A stretch of DNA of 64,000 bases from Desulfomicrobium sp. ZS1 (GTDB taxonomy: Bacteria > Desulfobacterota > Desulfovibrionia > Desulfovibrionales > Desulfomicrobiaceae), in contig NZ_CP100351.1 of the NCBI RefSeq assembly GCF_024204645.1, positions 496,001 to 560,000 on the forward strand, given 5' to 3'. Made by a program: the position numbers and the translations under genes. The notes under the pieces are model-generated. The model did not search any database. It had not been told where the DNA came from and worked only from the letters and a program-made list of their open reading frames with translations. Positions 16,231-24,100 of this stretch are shown here, one piece after another. Position 1 is the stretch's first letter; every line of letters starts with the position of its first letter.

Positions 16231-18348
16231 TCATGTCCTGTCTTTGACGTCAATGCCGCCCAGCACCTGCGCCAGCTTATTACGGTCGAACGGTTTTGAT
16301 ATGTAGTCATCCATGCCTGCCATGATGAACCGCTCGCGATCACCACGCATGGCATATGCCGTCATGGCGACGATGGGAATTTTGGGGTCAAAGAATTTGG
16401 AGGCGTCCGTCCTGATTTTTTTGGTGGCCTCCAGGCCGTCCATGACTTCCATCTGCACATCCATAAGTACGCAATCAAAGGTGCTGCGTCGCATGCTTTC
16501 CAGTGCTTCAATCCCGTTGCCGGCCGTTTGCACGGTGTGTCCCATTTTTTTGAGCAGTTGCGTTTCGGCCAAGCGGCTTGTTTCGTCGTCTTCGACGAGC
16601 AGAATGCGTAGCGATGGCGCGGCGGATTCCGCGTTAGGCTGGTCCGGGAGGCGTGAATGCGCCCGCCGCCTGAAGGGGAGCATCAGGTATGCGGTGGTTC
16701 CAGCTCCCAAGGTGCTTTCAAAGGCCAGCGTGCCGCCCATGGCGGCAACGAGGCGTTTGCATATGGAGAGCCCAAGGCCTGCGCCCTGGTGCTCGCGGGT
16801 AAAGCCCTCGCTGGCCTGGGTAAAGGGGTCTCCCAGAGTCTCAAGCGTCGTGTCGCTCATTCCCGCGCCCGTGTCGGAAACGCAAAACAGCACGCGGACC
16901 GTATCCGGCGGCAGGGGAAGCAGGGTCGATACCTCAACCCGGACCTCTCCATGGGCGCAAAACTTCATGGCGTTGCCGACAAGATTGAACAGCACCTGGC
17001 GGACGCGGACCTCATCCCCGAGCACTTCCTCGGGCACATCCGGCGCGACGTCGATGCGGATGGGCAGTCTCTTTTGAATGCTCACCGGGCCAAAACTGTC
17101 GGTGATGGCGGAAAATGTTTCGGACAGATTGAACGGTTCCTCGCTCAAGGGCATTCGGCCTGCCTCGATGCGGGACAGGTCCAGGATGTCGCTTAAAAGG
17201 CGGGTCAGTCTGCCCCCGGAGCGGATGGCCATTTCGATGTACATCTGCTGTTCGTCGCTTGTCTCCGTCGTTTCAAGGAGCTGCATCATGCCCAGCAACC
17301 CGTTTAACGGAGTCCTGATTTCGTGACTCATGTTGGCCAGAAATGCGCTCTTGGCCTTGTTTGCCGATTCGGCCGCGTTTTTCGTGGCCAGGAGTTCTTC
17401 TTCCATGTGTTTGCGGGGGGTGATGTCCAGGCAATGGCCGATGTAGCCGACGAATGCGTCCTGTGAATTGAAGCGTGGCGTGCCCTGATCCACCAGCCAG
17501 CGATATTCGCCGCTGACATGGCGCAGCCGGTACTCCATGCTGAACGGTTCGTGCCGGTCAAAGGCCGTGACATAGGTGCTCAGGCAACGATCCAAATCCT
17601 CCGCATGCACCCCTTCGAGCCAGCCGTTGCCGAGTTCCTGCTCCAGGGTGCGTCCGGTGAAGTCGAGCCAGGGCTCATTGAAGTAATCGCACAACTTGTC
17701 TTCTCCGGAAGTCCAGATCAATGCCTGGCCGCAGTTGGCCAGATTTCTGAAATGCAGTTCACTCTCGGTCAGCGCGATTTCGGCCTGCTTCCGGTCGTTG
17801 ATGTCGCTTATGACAACGCGGCACACAGGGGTGTCGCCGTGCTGCTTCAAGACCAATTTCAGGCAGGCCCAGAACTGGGTGCTGTCTGTTTTTTTCAAGC
17901 GCAGTTCGCAGCTTCGCGCTGCCCCGGTCGCGAACAGCTCTTTCATCTCTCGGACGAAGGTGAGCTGGTCATCATCACAGATGAAGCGGGTTATCTGCTG
18001 TCCGACGAGGTTGTTTCGGGTCACGTCCAGCATTGTCGTGGCCGTGAGATTTGTTGCCGTGATCTGCCCATGTTCGGTCAGAGTGCAATAGCCCACCGGA
18101 GCAAAGTCGAAGAGATCCAGATACCGTTCATGCTCTTCCGCAAGTTCCTGATGTATTCTGCGCAATTCCTCATTCTGCATCTCGAGTTCGATTTGGTGCA
18201 CACGCAGTTCGTGCACTATCCGCGATGTCTCTTCGACGGGAGCGCCGGTGAGGCTCTCCGGCGAACGGGATTCGCTCTTTCGGCTGATTTCTTCAGCCTT
18301 GCGGCGAAGCAGGTCCGGGTCTCCGGATTGACTGGTTCGGCTCTTCAT
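16231..18348 (-). CDS. Hybrid sensor histidine kinase (PAS-PAS-HK-REC)
   Basis: 705 residues, cytosolic. An N-terminal coiled coil (VHELRVHQIELEMQNEELRR, about 45-64) leads into a first PAS domain (LFDFAPVGYCTL) and a second PAS/PAC (about 195-315). HisKA carries MSHEIRTPLNG (His342). HATPase carries NLVGNAMKF, DTGAGMS and GAGLGLS. A C-terminal receiver has the phospho-acceptor Asp630 (VLMDVQM) and Lys685. The start ATG has GGAGATG upstream. It lies between the stress cluster and the glucan synthase, all on the same strand. No dedicated response regulator follows, so the output must pass through the fused receiver or a separate phosphotransfer protein. The coiled coil plus first PAS is also found in the regulators at 2719 and 25744. 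Confidence 0.9.
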   Translation of the reverse strand: MKSRTSQSGDPDLLRRKAEEISRKSESRSPESLTGAPVEETSRIVHELRVHQIELEMQNEELRRIHQELAEEHERYLDLFDFAPVGYCTLTEHGQITATNLTATTMLDVTRNNLVGQQITRFICDDDQLTFVREMKELFATGAARSCELRLKKTDSTQFWACLKLVLKQHGDTPVCRVVISDINDRKQAEIALTESELHFRNLANCGQALIWTSGEDKLCDYFNEPWLDFTGRTLEQELGNGWLEGVHAEDLDRCLSTYVTAFDRHEPFSMEYRLRHVSGEYRWLVDQGTPRFNSQDAFVGYIGHCLDITPRKHMEEELLATKNAAESANKAKSAFLANMSHEIRTPLNGLLGMMQLLETTETSDEQQMYIEMAIRSGGRLTRLLSDILDLSRIEAGRMPLSEEPFNLSETFSAITDSFGPVSIQKRLPIRIDVAPDVPEEVLGDEVRVRQVLFNLVGNAMKFCAHGEVRVEVSTLLPLPPDTVRVLFCVSDTGAGMSDTTLETLGDPFTQASEGFTREHQGAGLGLSICKRLVAAMGGTLAFESTLGAGTTAYLMLPFRRRAHSRLPDQPNAESAAPSLRILLVEDDETSRLAETQLLKKMGHTVQTAGNGIEALESMRRSTFDCVLMDVQMEVMDGLEATKKIRTDASKFFDPKIPIVAMTAYAMRGDRERFIMAGMDDYISKPFDRNKLAQVLGGIDVKDRT

Positions 18349-18676
18349 AAGACATCTCCATCCAAGTTAGGCTCTCTCACATGCAGGCTTCAAACGTAGT
18401 AAAGGCGTCAGCTCTCGGCCAGTGAAAGCAATTCCGGCAAGCGTTGAACGGGGCATCACGCGCCGGGAAATATCGAAAATGATTCAAGCATATTTACGTG
18501 TCATGGCAAGAGTGTCCTGATTTTGAATCGAGCAAGACACTTTATATAGCTAAGTAATATGATTTATTTGTGCTGAATAATTTCTGTAGCTATATTATAT
18601 AATGAATAAGTGCACCATTTAAAATAAATTATTATATTAATAAAATGGCGCATTAATCAAGTTGATTAATTTGTTA
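18349..18676. other. AT-rich intergenic region with inverted repeats
   Basis: No gene is seen. It contains the perfect palindrome ATTAATCAA-G-TTGATTAAT (18652-18670), just beyond the stop of the small gene at 18677, a TATATAGCTA/TAGCTATATT pair (18543-18552 and 18587-18596) and a GCACCATTT/AAAATGGCGC pair around an AT-rich centre. These could terminate the stress operon or hold regulator sites for the hybrid kinase gene that starts at 18348. Confidence 0.5.
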
Positions 18677-18826
18677 TTAGAGTATCCTTCTTCCCTGGAT
18701 TAAATTCACGAGGATGATAATAACGGCAATGACAAGAAGGACATGTATGAATGATCCGATTGTATAGCCGCTGACGATCCCAAGTAACCATAAAATTATA
18801 AGAACTCCTGCGATAGTGTACAACAT
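18677..18826 (-). CDS. Lmo0937-family small membrane protein
   Basis: A 49-residue protein with two hydrophobic segments: MLYTIAGVLIILWLLGIVSG, then a second from about 25 to 41, and a short basic tail QGRR. This matches the widespread Lmo0937 family (MLYTIA...LWLLG...HVLLVIA...NLIQGRR). The function is unknown; members often sit in stress-linked gene groups. The start ATG at 18826 has GGAG 6 nt upstream; an in-frame ATG four codons earlier lacks such a site. It is the last gene of the co-oriented small-protein cluster. Confidence 0.85.
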   Translation of the reverse strand: MLYTIAGVLIILWLLGIVSGYTIGSFIHVLLVIAVIIILVNLIQGRRIL

Positions 18827-18891
18827 TTCGAACTCCATTTTGTAATTACGTTGTAAGTATATGGGTTTTTTTCAGTAAGACTGGTTTTCTC

Positions 18892-19113
18892 TCATGAGTT
18901 TCTCTTGCCTACAACCAGCAGGGCGATACCGCCCGCTAGCGCGATTGCGCCCATGATCGGAGGCAGCGGTATTGTCCGCGTTTTTTCAGCCGTCATCTGC
19001 AGGGGGCCAAGATCAACGACTTTTTCTTGGGTCGTGTAGGTGATGCCCTGGTAAGCAAAGGCCGCTATTCCAAGGACGATCAGCATGATTCCGACTATGC
19101 TTAATGTTTTCAT
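18892..19113 (-). CDS. Small two-helix membrane protein, unnamed family
   Basis: 73 residues. Hydrophobic segments at about 4-20 and 53-68 flank a polar, probably periplasmic, stretch with VVDLGPLQMTAEKTRTIPLP; the protein ends GKRNS. The ATG at 19113 is chosen because GGAG lies 6 nt upstream; an upstream in-frame start would add seven poorly supported residues. The TYTT.EKVVD..P and IPLPP patterns recur in small membrane proteins of similar stress clusters, but I do not know a verified function. It lies 65 nt upstream of the Lmo0937-type gene, so co-transcription is likely. Confidence 0.75.
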   Translation of the reverse strand: MKTLSIVGIMLIVLGIAAFAYQGITYTTQEKVVDLGPLQMTAEKTRTIPLPPIMGAIALAGGIALLVVGKRNS

Positions 19114-19230
19114 GACAACTCCAGTTTGTTGCAACGCGTTGAACTTGATTTAAGGCTCGGCTGGTTTGAGACTTCTTTCGCTCCATCCAGTTTGACGGCC
19201 GGATGGGGCGAAAGGGGTTGTTGTGTCTGG

Positions 19231-19410
19231 TTATTCTTCCAACACCTTTTCCACCTCGCCGACTTTTTTCTGTACTTTGCCTGCTACCTTTTCCGCGAGT
19301 CCTTCAGCTTCCAAGGAGGGTTTGTCGATAATCTTTCCGACGGTTTCCTTGATCTTGCCTTTGGCTTCATGGTAAACGCCTTCCGTCTGATTTTTTGTGC
19401 TGGGCTTCAT
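19231..19410 (-). CDS. CsbD-family stress protein
   Basis: 59 residues, highly charged and lysine/glutamate rich, with the CsbD pattern HEAKGKIKETVGKII followed by a second amphipathic stretch AEKVAGKVQKKVGEVEKV. There is no signal peptide or membrane segment. The start ATG has AAGGAG at 7-nt spacing. CsbD-type proteins are induced by general, salt or phosphate stress in many bacteria; their biochemical role is not established. It belongs to the run of co-oriented small stress-type genes. Confidence 0.88.
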   Translation of the reverse strand: MKPSTKNQTEGVYHEAKGKIKETVGKIIDKPSLEAEGLAEKVAGKVQKKVGEVEKVLEE

Positions 19411-19532
19411 GCATTTCTCCTTGTTCTGTAAAAGACTTTAAATTCTTCCCGTTTTCACGACTTCGCATTCGGGTTCCTTGATTTTGCGAATACATCCGCC
19501 AAGCGTGTCGTGCGTCACGCCGGGATGGTTGG

Positions 19533-20033
19533 CTACGAGTTGTGGCTTGCTATGCTCCGGTGAACGTCAATATGCGATGCTCCGCTGGATTCGAGGAGGC
19601 TTTTGGCCGTGGTCGTCTCATGACTCCGGCAGTTCTTTTCGGGTCTGCCTGTATCGAGCAGCGCCGCGGCCAAGGTGCCGAGACCTCCAACAACGATCGC
19701 ACCTCCCAGAATCCCGACAACCCACGAAGCCGGCGGGCCAAATACGAGGAGGGGGCCGATGTCCGGCAGGACAAAAAGGGCCGAGCCGACAACAAAAAGA
19801 GCCAATCCAAACAACATGCCCCACAGGCCGCCCCAAAATGCCTCGTGATTCTCCCTGTCCAACATGTGCTCGTCGGTATTGTAATGGCTGGACGCATCGT
19901 CTTCAGTTTGACAGTCTTTGTTCATTATGGACGATTTTTTTCTGCCAAACCCTGCCTGCGAAAATTTTTTCATCCTCGATTCAGCTTCGATGTGTGTATT
20001 GAAAACACGTTGTGCTGCGTGGTTTGTTTTCAT
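19533..20033 (-). CDS. Glycine-rich membrane protein, stress-type, probably shortened
   Basis: Up to 166 residues. The core is HEAFWGGLWGMLFGLALFVV, then LPDIGPLLVFGPPASWVVG and a glycine-rich helix, the pattern of small membrane proteins related to general stress protein/DUF1269 types. Related proteins, as I recall them, continue after this helix with about 20 residues before an ending similar to AKSLLESSGASHIDVH; here that segment appears to be missing, so an internal deletion is possible. The start is uncertain: in-frame starts lie at 20033, 19973 and 19925, and none has a strong ribosome site. The conserved part begins only after 19925. Confidence 0.6.
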   Translation of the reverse strand: MKTNHAAQRVFNTHIEAESRMKKFSQAGFGRKKSSIMNKDCQTEDDASSHYNTDEHMLDRENHEAFWGGLWGMLFGLALFVVGSALFVLPDIGPLLVFGPPASWVVGILGGAIVVGGLGTLAAALLDTGRPEKNCRSHETTTAKSLLESSGASHIDVHRSIASHNS

Positions 20034-20366
20034 AAATTTTCTTCTTTATTGGTGACTGTTTGAATAGTGTTTCCATTCACGTCAGACGGTCAATAAATAC
20101 GCGCCTGGGTCTTATGCGCGTCAGGAGATGGGAGAGATGTCCCATGGATCAAATTCCCCCTCCCGGCATGAGGCCCGGGAGGGGTATCCTCGACTCGCGA
20201 TTGTGATGCCGCGCATGAAGGAGATTTGTTTTGCGCGGACCCTGGCAAGGAGGCGATAGGAGAATACCGTCCATGCGCGGTGTCGCAATCGCGAGAAAAT
20301 TGTCTGAAGCGAAAAGCTGTTCATTCCTGCCGGCGCGTGTCCTGGTCTGGATGAGCAGGGCGCGTG
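20034..20366. other. Intergenic region with a GC hairpin
   Basis: No convincing gene. A 10-bp perfect inverted repeat CCCCTCCCGG (20157-20166) / CCGGGAGGGG (20175-20184) has an 8-nt loop but no T-run on either side. It could be a Rho-assisted terminator after the yqj-like genes or an mRNA stability hairpin. Confidence 0.4.
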
Positions 20367-20573
20367 TCACTGTCGACGGTCTTTGCGGTCACGCAGGCGC
20401 TGAATGATCTGCTGGAGCACGGCAAATCCCAGGGCGACGTTTGAGACTGTGCGTAGCGCGCCAGACACCAGTTCCCGCAATTCGACATGGGCCAGATGCC
20501 GGTGCAGGTCGCAGCAAATGCCCAGCTTGGCCTTCTCATCCCGAATCAGATCTAGTTTTTGGTCAAGAAGCAT
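20367..20573 (-). CDS. YqjK-like small hypothetical protein
   Basis: 68 residues: a charged N-terminal half (MLLDQKLDLIRDEKAKLG) and a C-terminal amphipathic segment (SNVALGFAVLQQIIQRLRDR). The ATG has AAGGA upstream, and the gene overlaps the end of the YqjE-like gene by 22 nt, which fits a coupled third gene of a yqjD-yqjE-yqjK-type operon. Similarity to YqjK is suggested mainly by position and size; the sequence match is weak. Confidence 0.55.
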   Translation of the reverse strand: MLLDQKLDLIRDEKAKLGICCDLHRHLAHVELRELVSGALRTVSNVALGFAVLQQIIQRLRDRKDRRQ

Positions 20574-20941
20574 GTCGCGTCCTTTTTGAGTTCAGCCACG
20601 CTCTGGTCAAAGGCCAAGGGGTTTTGCGCAAGAGCTCTTACGAGAGTGCGGAAGGCGGCCGCTCCTGCAATCAGGCTGGCCACGGCCAGGGTCGCGAGCC
20701 CATAGATCCGCCATTCTGGCGGCAATAGCCACACTCCGGCCACCATCAGCAGCACGAGGCCGAGCAGGGAAAAGACCACTCCCAGACAGACCAGGACCAA
20801 GGCCTGCACGAAACGGATTTTGGCCTCCCGCAATTCAAGCGCCAGCAGCTCCAGGCGGTCCTGAAGGATTTGGGTGGCAACTCCGCCGAGCCGGGTTGCC
20901 GCGCCGGTGAATCCGAAAATCCCCGTGGAGAGCCTGTTCAC
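20552..20941 (-). CDS. YqjE-like phage-holin-family membrane protein
   Basis: 129 residues. An amphipathic N-terminal helix with LQDRLELLALELREAKIRF precedes two membrane segments (about 45-70 and 78-97), the layout of YqjE (DUF1469, holin superfamily 6). It starts with GTG, 1 nt after the stop of the YqjD-like gene and with AGGAAA upstream, so the two are coupled. Family members are inner-membrane proteins of unknown role that accompany YqjD/ElaB. The holin label is by fold family and does not imply lysis. Confidence 0.82.
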   Translation of the reverse strand: MNRLSTGIFGFTGAATRLGGVATQILQDRLELLALELREAKIRFVQALVLVCLGVVFSLLGLVLLMVAGVWLLPPEWRIYGLATLAVASLIAGAAAFRTLVRALAQNPLAFDQSVAELKKDATCFLTKN

Positions 20942-20942
20942 G

Positions 20943-21239
20943 TTATTTCCTGGTCATCATCCAACCCAGGAGCAGGCCGGAGATAAAGGTTCCACCGATG
21001 ACATAGTACGGTTTGAGGTGAATGAACTCGTCGGCAGATTGCACCTTATCCATGACCTTGGCTTCCAGTTCATCGTATTCGCCTTTGGCCGAATCCAGAC
21101 GCTGTTTGAGCATGGTTCTGGCTGTTGCGATGCGCTCGTCAAGCTCTCCTGCTGTCGCATCCACGAGGGCTTCGGCGTGTTCCATGATGTTGCGCATTTC
21201 CTTGGATATGATTTTTTTGTTGTCGTAAGTCTGAGCCAT
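20943..21239 (-). CDS. YqjD/ElaB (DUF883) family membrane-anchored protein
   Basis: 98 residues: a long amphipathic helix (HAEALVDATAGELDERIATA through EYDELEAKV) and one C-terminal membrane segment (YVIGGTFISGLLLGWMM) ending RK, as in DUF883 proteins. E. coli YqjD and ElaB are stationary-phase, membrane-anchored proteins that bind ribosomes. The ATG at 21239 has CGGAG upstream. It is the first gene of a yqjD-yqjE-yqjK-like trio. A ribosome-linked role would fit the baeRF-type factor in the same cluster (inference). Confidence 0.85.
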   Translation of the reverse strand: MAQTYDNKKIISKEMRNIMEHAEALVDATAGELDERIATARTMLKQRLDSAKGEYDELEAKVMDKVQSADEFIHLKPYYVIGGTFISGLLLGWMMTRK

Positions 21240-21369
21240 TGTGGTTATCTCCGTTTTTCTATGATCCGAATATCGCTCTTCGGATCCGCTTCTGCTTGAT
21301 GTATCACCTTTTTTACTTTGCCTGCAGATCGCTTTAAAAACGAAAGAGCATCTGTGGCGTAAAAAAAGG

Positions 21370-21672
21370 TCACTTAACAACAATATTGTTTATCACCGAC
21401 TTCACGCCATCTACATCACGGGCTATTTGTTCTGCTTTGCTGGAATTTCGTGGAGAATCGACAAATCCGCTGAGTTGAACGACTCCCTTGAATGTTTCCA
21501 CGTTGATCTGCCGTGATTTTAAGGAATCTTCATCAAAGATGGCGGCCTTGACCTTGGCGGTGATGGCGGAATCATCAACATACTGTCCGGTGCTTTGCTT
21601 CGTGTCTGTGCCGGCACAGCTCATGAGCGATGCAAGCAACAGGGTGCATAAAATGATTTTAAAAATATTCAT
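21370..21672 (-). CDS. BON-domain lipoprotein
   Basis: About 100 residues. A signal sequence with lipobox LMSC (lipid on Cys about 18) is followed by one BON domain: DDSAITAKVKAAIFDEDSLK, then INVETFKGVVQLSGFVDS and VKSVINNIVV. BON proteins (OsmY/DolP-like) bind phospholipid or other envelope ligands and are often stress-induced. The ATG at 21672 lies just before the signal sequence; the in-frame extension upstream is not signal-like. It is predicted to be anchored on the periplasmic side of a membrane. Confidence 0.87.
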   Translation of the reverse strand: MNIFKIILCTLLLASLMSCAGTDTKQSTGQYVDDSAITAKVKAAIFDEDSLKSRQINVETFKGVVQLSGFVDSPRNSSKAEQIARDVDGVKSVINNIVVK

Positions 21673-21789
21673 GTAATTTTCCACAGAGTCATCTCCAGTA
21701 TCAGCCAGTGACATGTTGCCGTTCTTGAAAATCAGCGAAAGGGTAAAGATTCGACTATTGCCTGGCGCTTGGGTCTCAGGCAGGAGCGA

Positions 21790-22317
21790 TCAGTCCCAAT
21801 CCGCGTCATCGCTCCTCATTCTCTTTAGGATTTCCGTTGCGACGATCGCGCTCGATTCCGGGAGTGCCGTGTCCTCGAGGGAGGTCATGAGCTCTTCGAG
21901 CAGGTCGTTGAATCCTTCCTCCTTTTGACCGCTGAAGACATGACGAGATCCGTTGCGCAGTCTTACGGAGTCCACTCCACTTTCGATCAGCTTCTGCAGC
22001 AGGATTCTCCAGGCCGCCTTTTCGAATTTTTTCAAGGCCACTCCCGCAAGCCAGGCCACGTCGGCGTCAGTGTCGTCGAGTGCGTGCACAAGGGCGGGTA
22101 TTGATCTGACATCGACGATCTCGCCCAGCGCTTTTGCGGCGCCCCAGCGGGTATGATCCAGCTTCGAGTGCTTGAGTGCCTCCGAGAGGGGGATGACGGC
22201 GGGGTCGCCCATTTCCACCAGTGCTATCCGCGCTTTCTGGCGAACCAGGCCATCTTTGCTTTCAAGCATTTTCATCAGGGATTGCAGGTTTGCGTCGGTC
22301 GATGGTTGTGTGTTCAT
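21790..22317 (-). CDS. HEAT-repeat protein
   Basis: 175 residues with three recognisable HEAT repeats: DGLVRQKARIALVEMGDPAV, HTRWGAAKALGEIVDVRSIP and DADVAWLAGVALKKF. No signal peptide or membrane segment is seen, so it is probably a cytosolic scaffold. The ATG at 22317 has GAGGG 6-7 nt upstream. The C-terminal third lacks repeats and is acidic (RSDDADWD at the end). It lies within the stress cluster; its partner is unknown. Phycocyanobilin-lyase-type HEAT repeats are the nearest fold group, but no such chemistry is implied. Confidence 0.8.
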   Translation of the reverse strand: MNTQPSTDANLQSLMKMLESKDGLVRQKARIALVEMGDPAVIPLSEALKHSKLDHTRWGAAKALGEIVDVRSIPALVHALDDTDADVAWLAGVALKKFEKAAWRILLQKLIESGVDSVRLRNGSRHVFSGQKEEGFNDLLEELMTSLEDTALPESSAIVATEILKRMRSDDADWD

Positions 22318-22404
22318 GGTGGCCCTCAAAATTTTTACAAATCTTTGAAAAAGACGTCATGTGCTGAGCTGGCGGCCAAATTGAAGCGGCCTCCAGGCAG
22401 TGCT

Positions 22405-22557
22405 TCAAATCCTTCCCATAAGCAGCAGAATGAGCACGATCAAAAGGATAAGCCCAAGCCCGCCGCTGGGATAGTATCCCCAATTTTTGCTGTGCGGCCA
22501 TGCCGGGAAGGCACCGATAAGTATGAGAACCAGGATGATGATGAGTATGAGGCCCAT
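22405..22557 (-). CDS. DUF3309 small membrane protein
   Basis: 50 residues. Two hydrophobic segments flank a conserved polar turn PAWPHSKNWGYYPSGG, the DUF3309 hallmark. The start ATG has GGAAGGAG at good spacing. The function is unknown; the family is common in proteobacterial stress or small-protein clusters. Both ends and the ribosome site are clear, so the gene is well supported despite its size. Confidence 0.88.
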   Translation of the reverse strand: MGLILIIILVLILIGAFPAWPHSKNWGYYPSGGLGLILLIVLILLLMGRI

Positions 22558-22637
22558 GATTTTTCTCCTTCCTTGCCCGGCAGGGCAGGATCGCGCCTTG
22601 CGAGCACGAGATCCTGCCTGGCGCGGTCAACGGCGAT

Positions 22638-23213
22638 TTATTTATTGAGCTTCGTGAACTTCGCGCCTTTCAGTGACGCATCGACCATCAGTCCCTCGGG
22701 ACTGAAGACAAAGGCCACGACAGGGTCTTTGAGCGACGTGGTGTCCACTCTCTTGCCGCCGCCGACGTCGATGAAGGCCACGTTGCCGGTGACGCCTATT
22801 TCCCAGCCGTCGATCTTTATAAAGTCGTCAAGAGCCTTCTGGGTCATGAAGGCAAGGATGATATCCATCTGTTCCGCGCCAAAGGTGAACCCATAAGACC
22901 CGGCGATGAGATTGTAGTATCCGGTGGTCTTGCCGTTCACGCGGAGGGCTCCCTGGCCGTAGGTTCCGCCAAGAACAAAACCGGCCTTGGTGACGTCGGA
23001 CATGATGAGGAGGGCTTTCGCCTCCTTTGCGATCTCCTTGCCTCCGTTTACTTCTTTGTAAAAACGCTGCAGCGTCATGTCGGCATGCGTATCGATCTCT
23101 TCTGCTGTTCGTGCCAGCGCGGCGCTTGCGAATACGCACATCATTGCCAGCATTACGAGCAGAAATACGCCGTGTGTTATGTCCGGCATGTGCTTTTTAA
23201 TAAATTCGTTCAT
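22638..23213 (-). CDS. SYLF/YSC84-type lipid-binding domain protein, exported
   Basis: 191 residues from the ATG at 23213 (GGGAG upstream). An N-terminal hydrophobic signal ends near ASAALA, then comes the SYLF/Ysc84 domain: EAKALLIMSDVTKAGFVLGG, YYNLIAGSYGFTFGAEQMDI and DGWEIGVTGNVAFIDVGGG. The domain binds phosphoinositides in eukaryotes; bacterial members are periplasmic or outer-membrane associated and their ligand is uncertain. It lies between the DUF3309 and glycine-zipper genes in the stress cluster. Confidence 0.88.
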   Translation of the reverse strand: MNEFIKKHMPDITHGVFLLVMLAMMCVFASAALARTAEEIDTHADMTLQRFYKEVNGGKEIAKEAKALLIMSDVTKAGFVLGGTYGQGALRVNGKTTGYYNLIAGSYGFTFGAEQMDIILAFMTQKALDDFIKIDGWEIGVTGNVAFIDVGGGKRVDTTSLKDPVVAFVFSPEGLMVDASLKGAKFTKLNK

Positions 23214-23248
23214 GGTAACTCCCTTGCGTGCCATACAGTTGAAAGCCG

Positions 23249-23470
23249 TTATTTCTGATTGCCGTAAATGCCGCCTGCGACACCGCCCAGCGCGCCGCCT
23301 ATCAAGGCGCCAGCTCCAAGGGAGCCTCCAGTCAGGGCGCTGATTCCAAGGCCAGCACCGGCTCCGATGGCGCCTCCGGACAAGGCCCCCTGCTGCGTAC
23401 GGGACATATTTGTGCAGGCGGAAGCGCTCAGAATCATCAGTATCATGAGGGCGAGAAGTATTTTTTGCAT
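23249..23470 (-). CDS. Glycine-zipper lipoprotein
   Basis: 73 residues: a signal sequence with a likely lipidated Cys19 (SASACTN) and a Gly/Ala zipper (GGAIGAGAGLGISALTGGSL and on) typical of YMGG-like outer-membrane lipoproteins. These insert or oligomerise at the outer membrane and are often linked to envelope stress. The lipobox is slightly atypical, with Ala instead of Leu at -3. It lies 10 nt downstream of the preceding gene on the same strand, so they are co-transcribed. Confidence 0.82.
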   Translation of the reverse strand: MQKILLALMILMILSASACTNMSRTQQGALSGGAIGAGAGLGISALTGGSLGAGALIGGALGGVAGGIYGNQK

Positions 23471-23480
23471 ATCAATATCC

Positions 23481-23864
23481 TTAGTTTTTCAGGTTGGGTT
23501 TGATCATTTCATGCCAAAGAACATCAAATACCAGTCTGTCTGCTTTGCCGGGGTTTGCTTCATAGTATTTGTCGAGCTTGGAAGCCATTTCCGCCCAGCT
23601 CATGTTGTCAAAAGCCTCGATCCAGCCCTTGATGAATTTGGACGGTTCTTCCGAACGCGTGGCCCGCATTTGGTATTCAAGGGCGACGGCCGTTCCTGCC
23701 CCGAAGAGAAATGCCTTTTTTTCCGGATCGGTTGACTTCATCCACACGTATCCATCGACATCCGGCGAGGGACTGGTTGTTGTGCCCTGAGCAAAGCAGG
23801 AAGATGTTCCTGTAAAGAGAAGTCCTGCGAGTAAAAAAACGGAAAAGTATCTGAAAATTATCAT
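23481..23864 (-). CDS. Exported hypothetical protein
   Basis: 127 residues: a signal peptide (MIIFRYFSVFLLAGLLFTGT, cleavage likely after CFAQ) and a mature part with KAFLFGAGTAVALEYQMRAT and WIEAFDNMSWAEMASKLDKY. The start at 23864 is preferred because AGAGGTGG lies directly upstream; the earlier GTG would fall inside that ribosome site. No family is recognised. The pattern of a secreted, mostly helical protein with a conserved WIEAFDNMSW motif suggests a periplasmic accessory of the cluster. Confidence 0.75.
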   Translation of the reverse strand: MIIFRYFSVFLLAGLLFTGTSSCFAQGTTTSPSPDVDGYVWMKSTDPEKKAFLFGAGTAVALEYQMRATRSEEPSKFIKGWIEAFDNMSWAEMASKLDKYYEANPGKADRLVFDVLWHEMIKPNLKN

Positions 23865-24100
23865 ATCCACCTCTTTTGTTAGATGTTGCGATAGAATGAT
23901 ATGAGCAATAAGCGTTCCGCTTAATCCCAGTAATTTTTTAACATTAATGTGCTGTATTGATTATTTAAATAATTGGACTGATAATAAAGCGTACTAAATC
24001 TGTTCGTTTGGTCCATCATATGTTCAGTATCCGCGCTATATGACGGCTTGCACGCTGTGGACGCATCAAAGGGACGGCTTCTGTCAACCGTCCAAGCCGC
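23865..24100. promoter_or_regulatory. Palindrome-rich intergenic region ahead of the stress genes
   Basis: Upstream (on the - strand) of the exported protein gene lie the perfect palindromes TAAGCG-TTC-CGCTTA (23909-23923) and ACATTAATGT (23941-23950), plus ATTATTTAAATAAT just beyond. A hairpin GGACGG/CCGTCC (24072-24077 and 24088-24093) follows the baeRF-type gene and may be its terminator. This is the most likely site of a separate promoter for the downstream small genes. Confidence 0.45.

Noticed and set aside
20552-20941. Phage origin suggested by the holin-family protein
   Set aside because: YqjE-type proteins share this fold family and here lie between yqjD- and yqjK-like genes; no phage genes are nearby.
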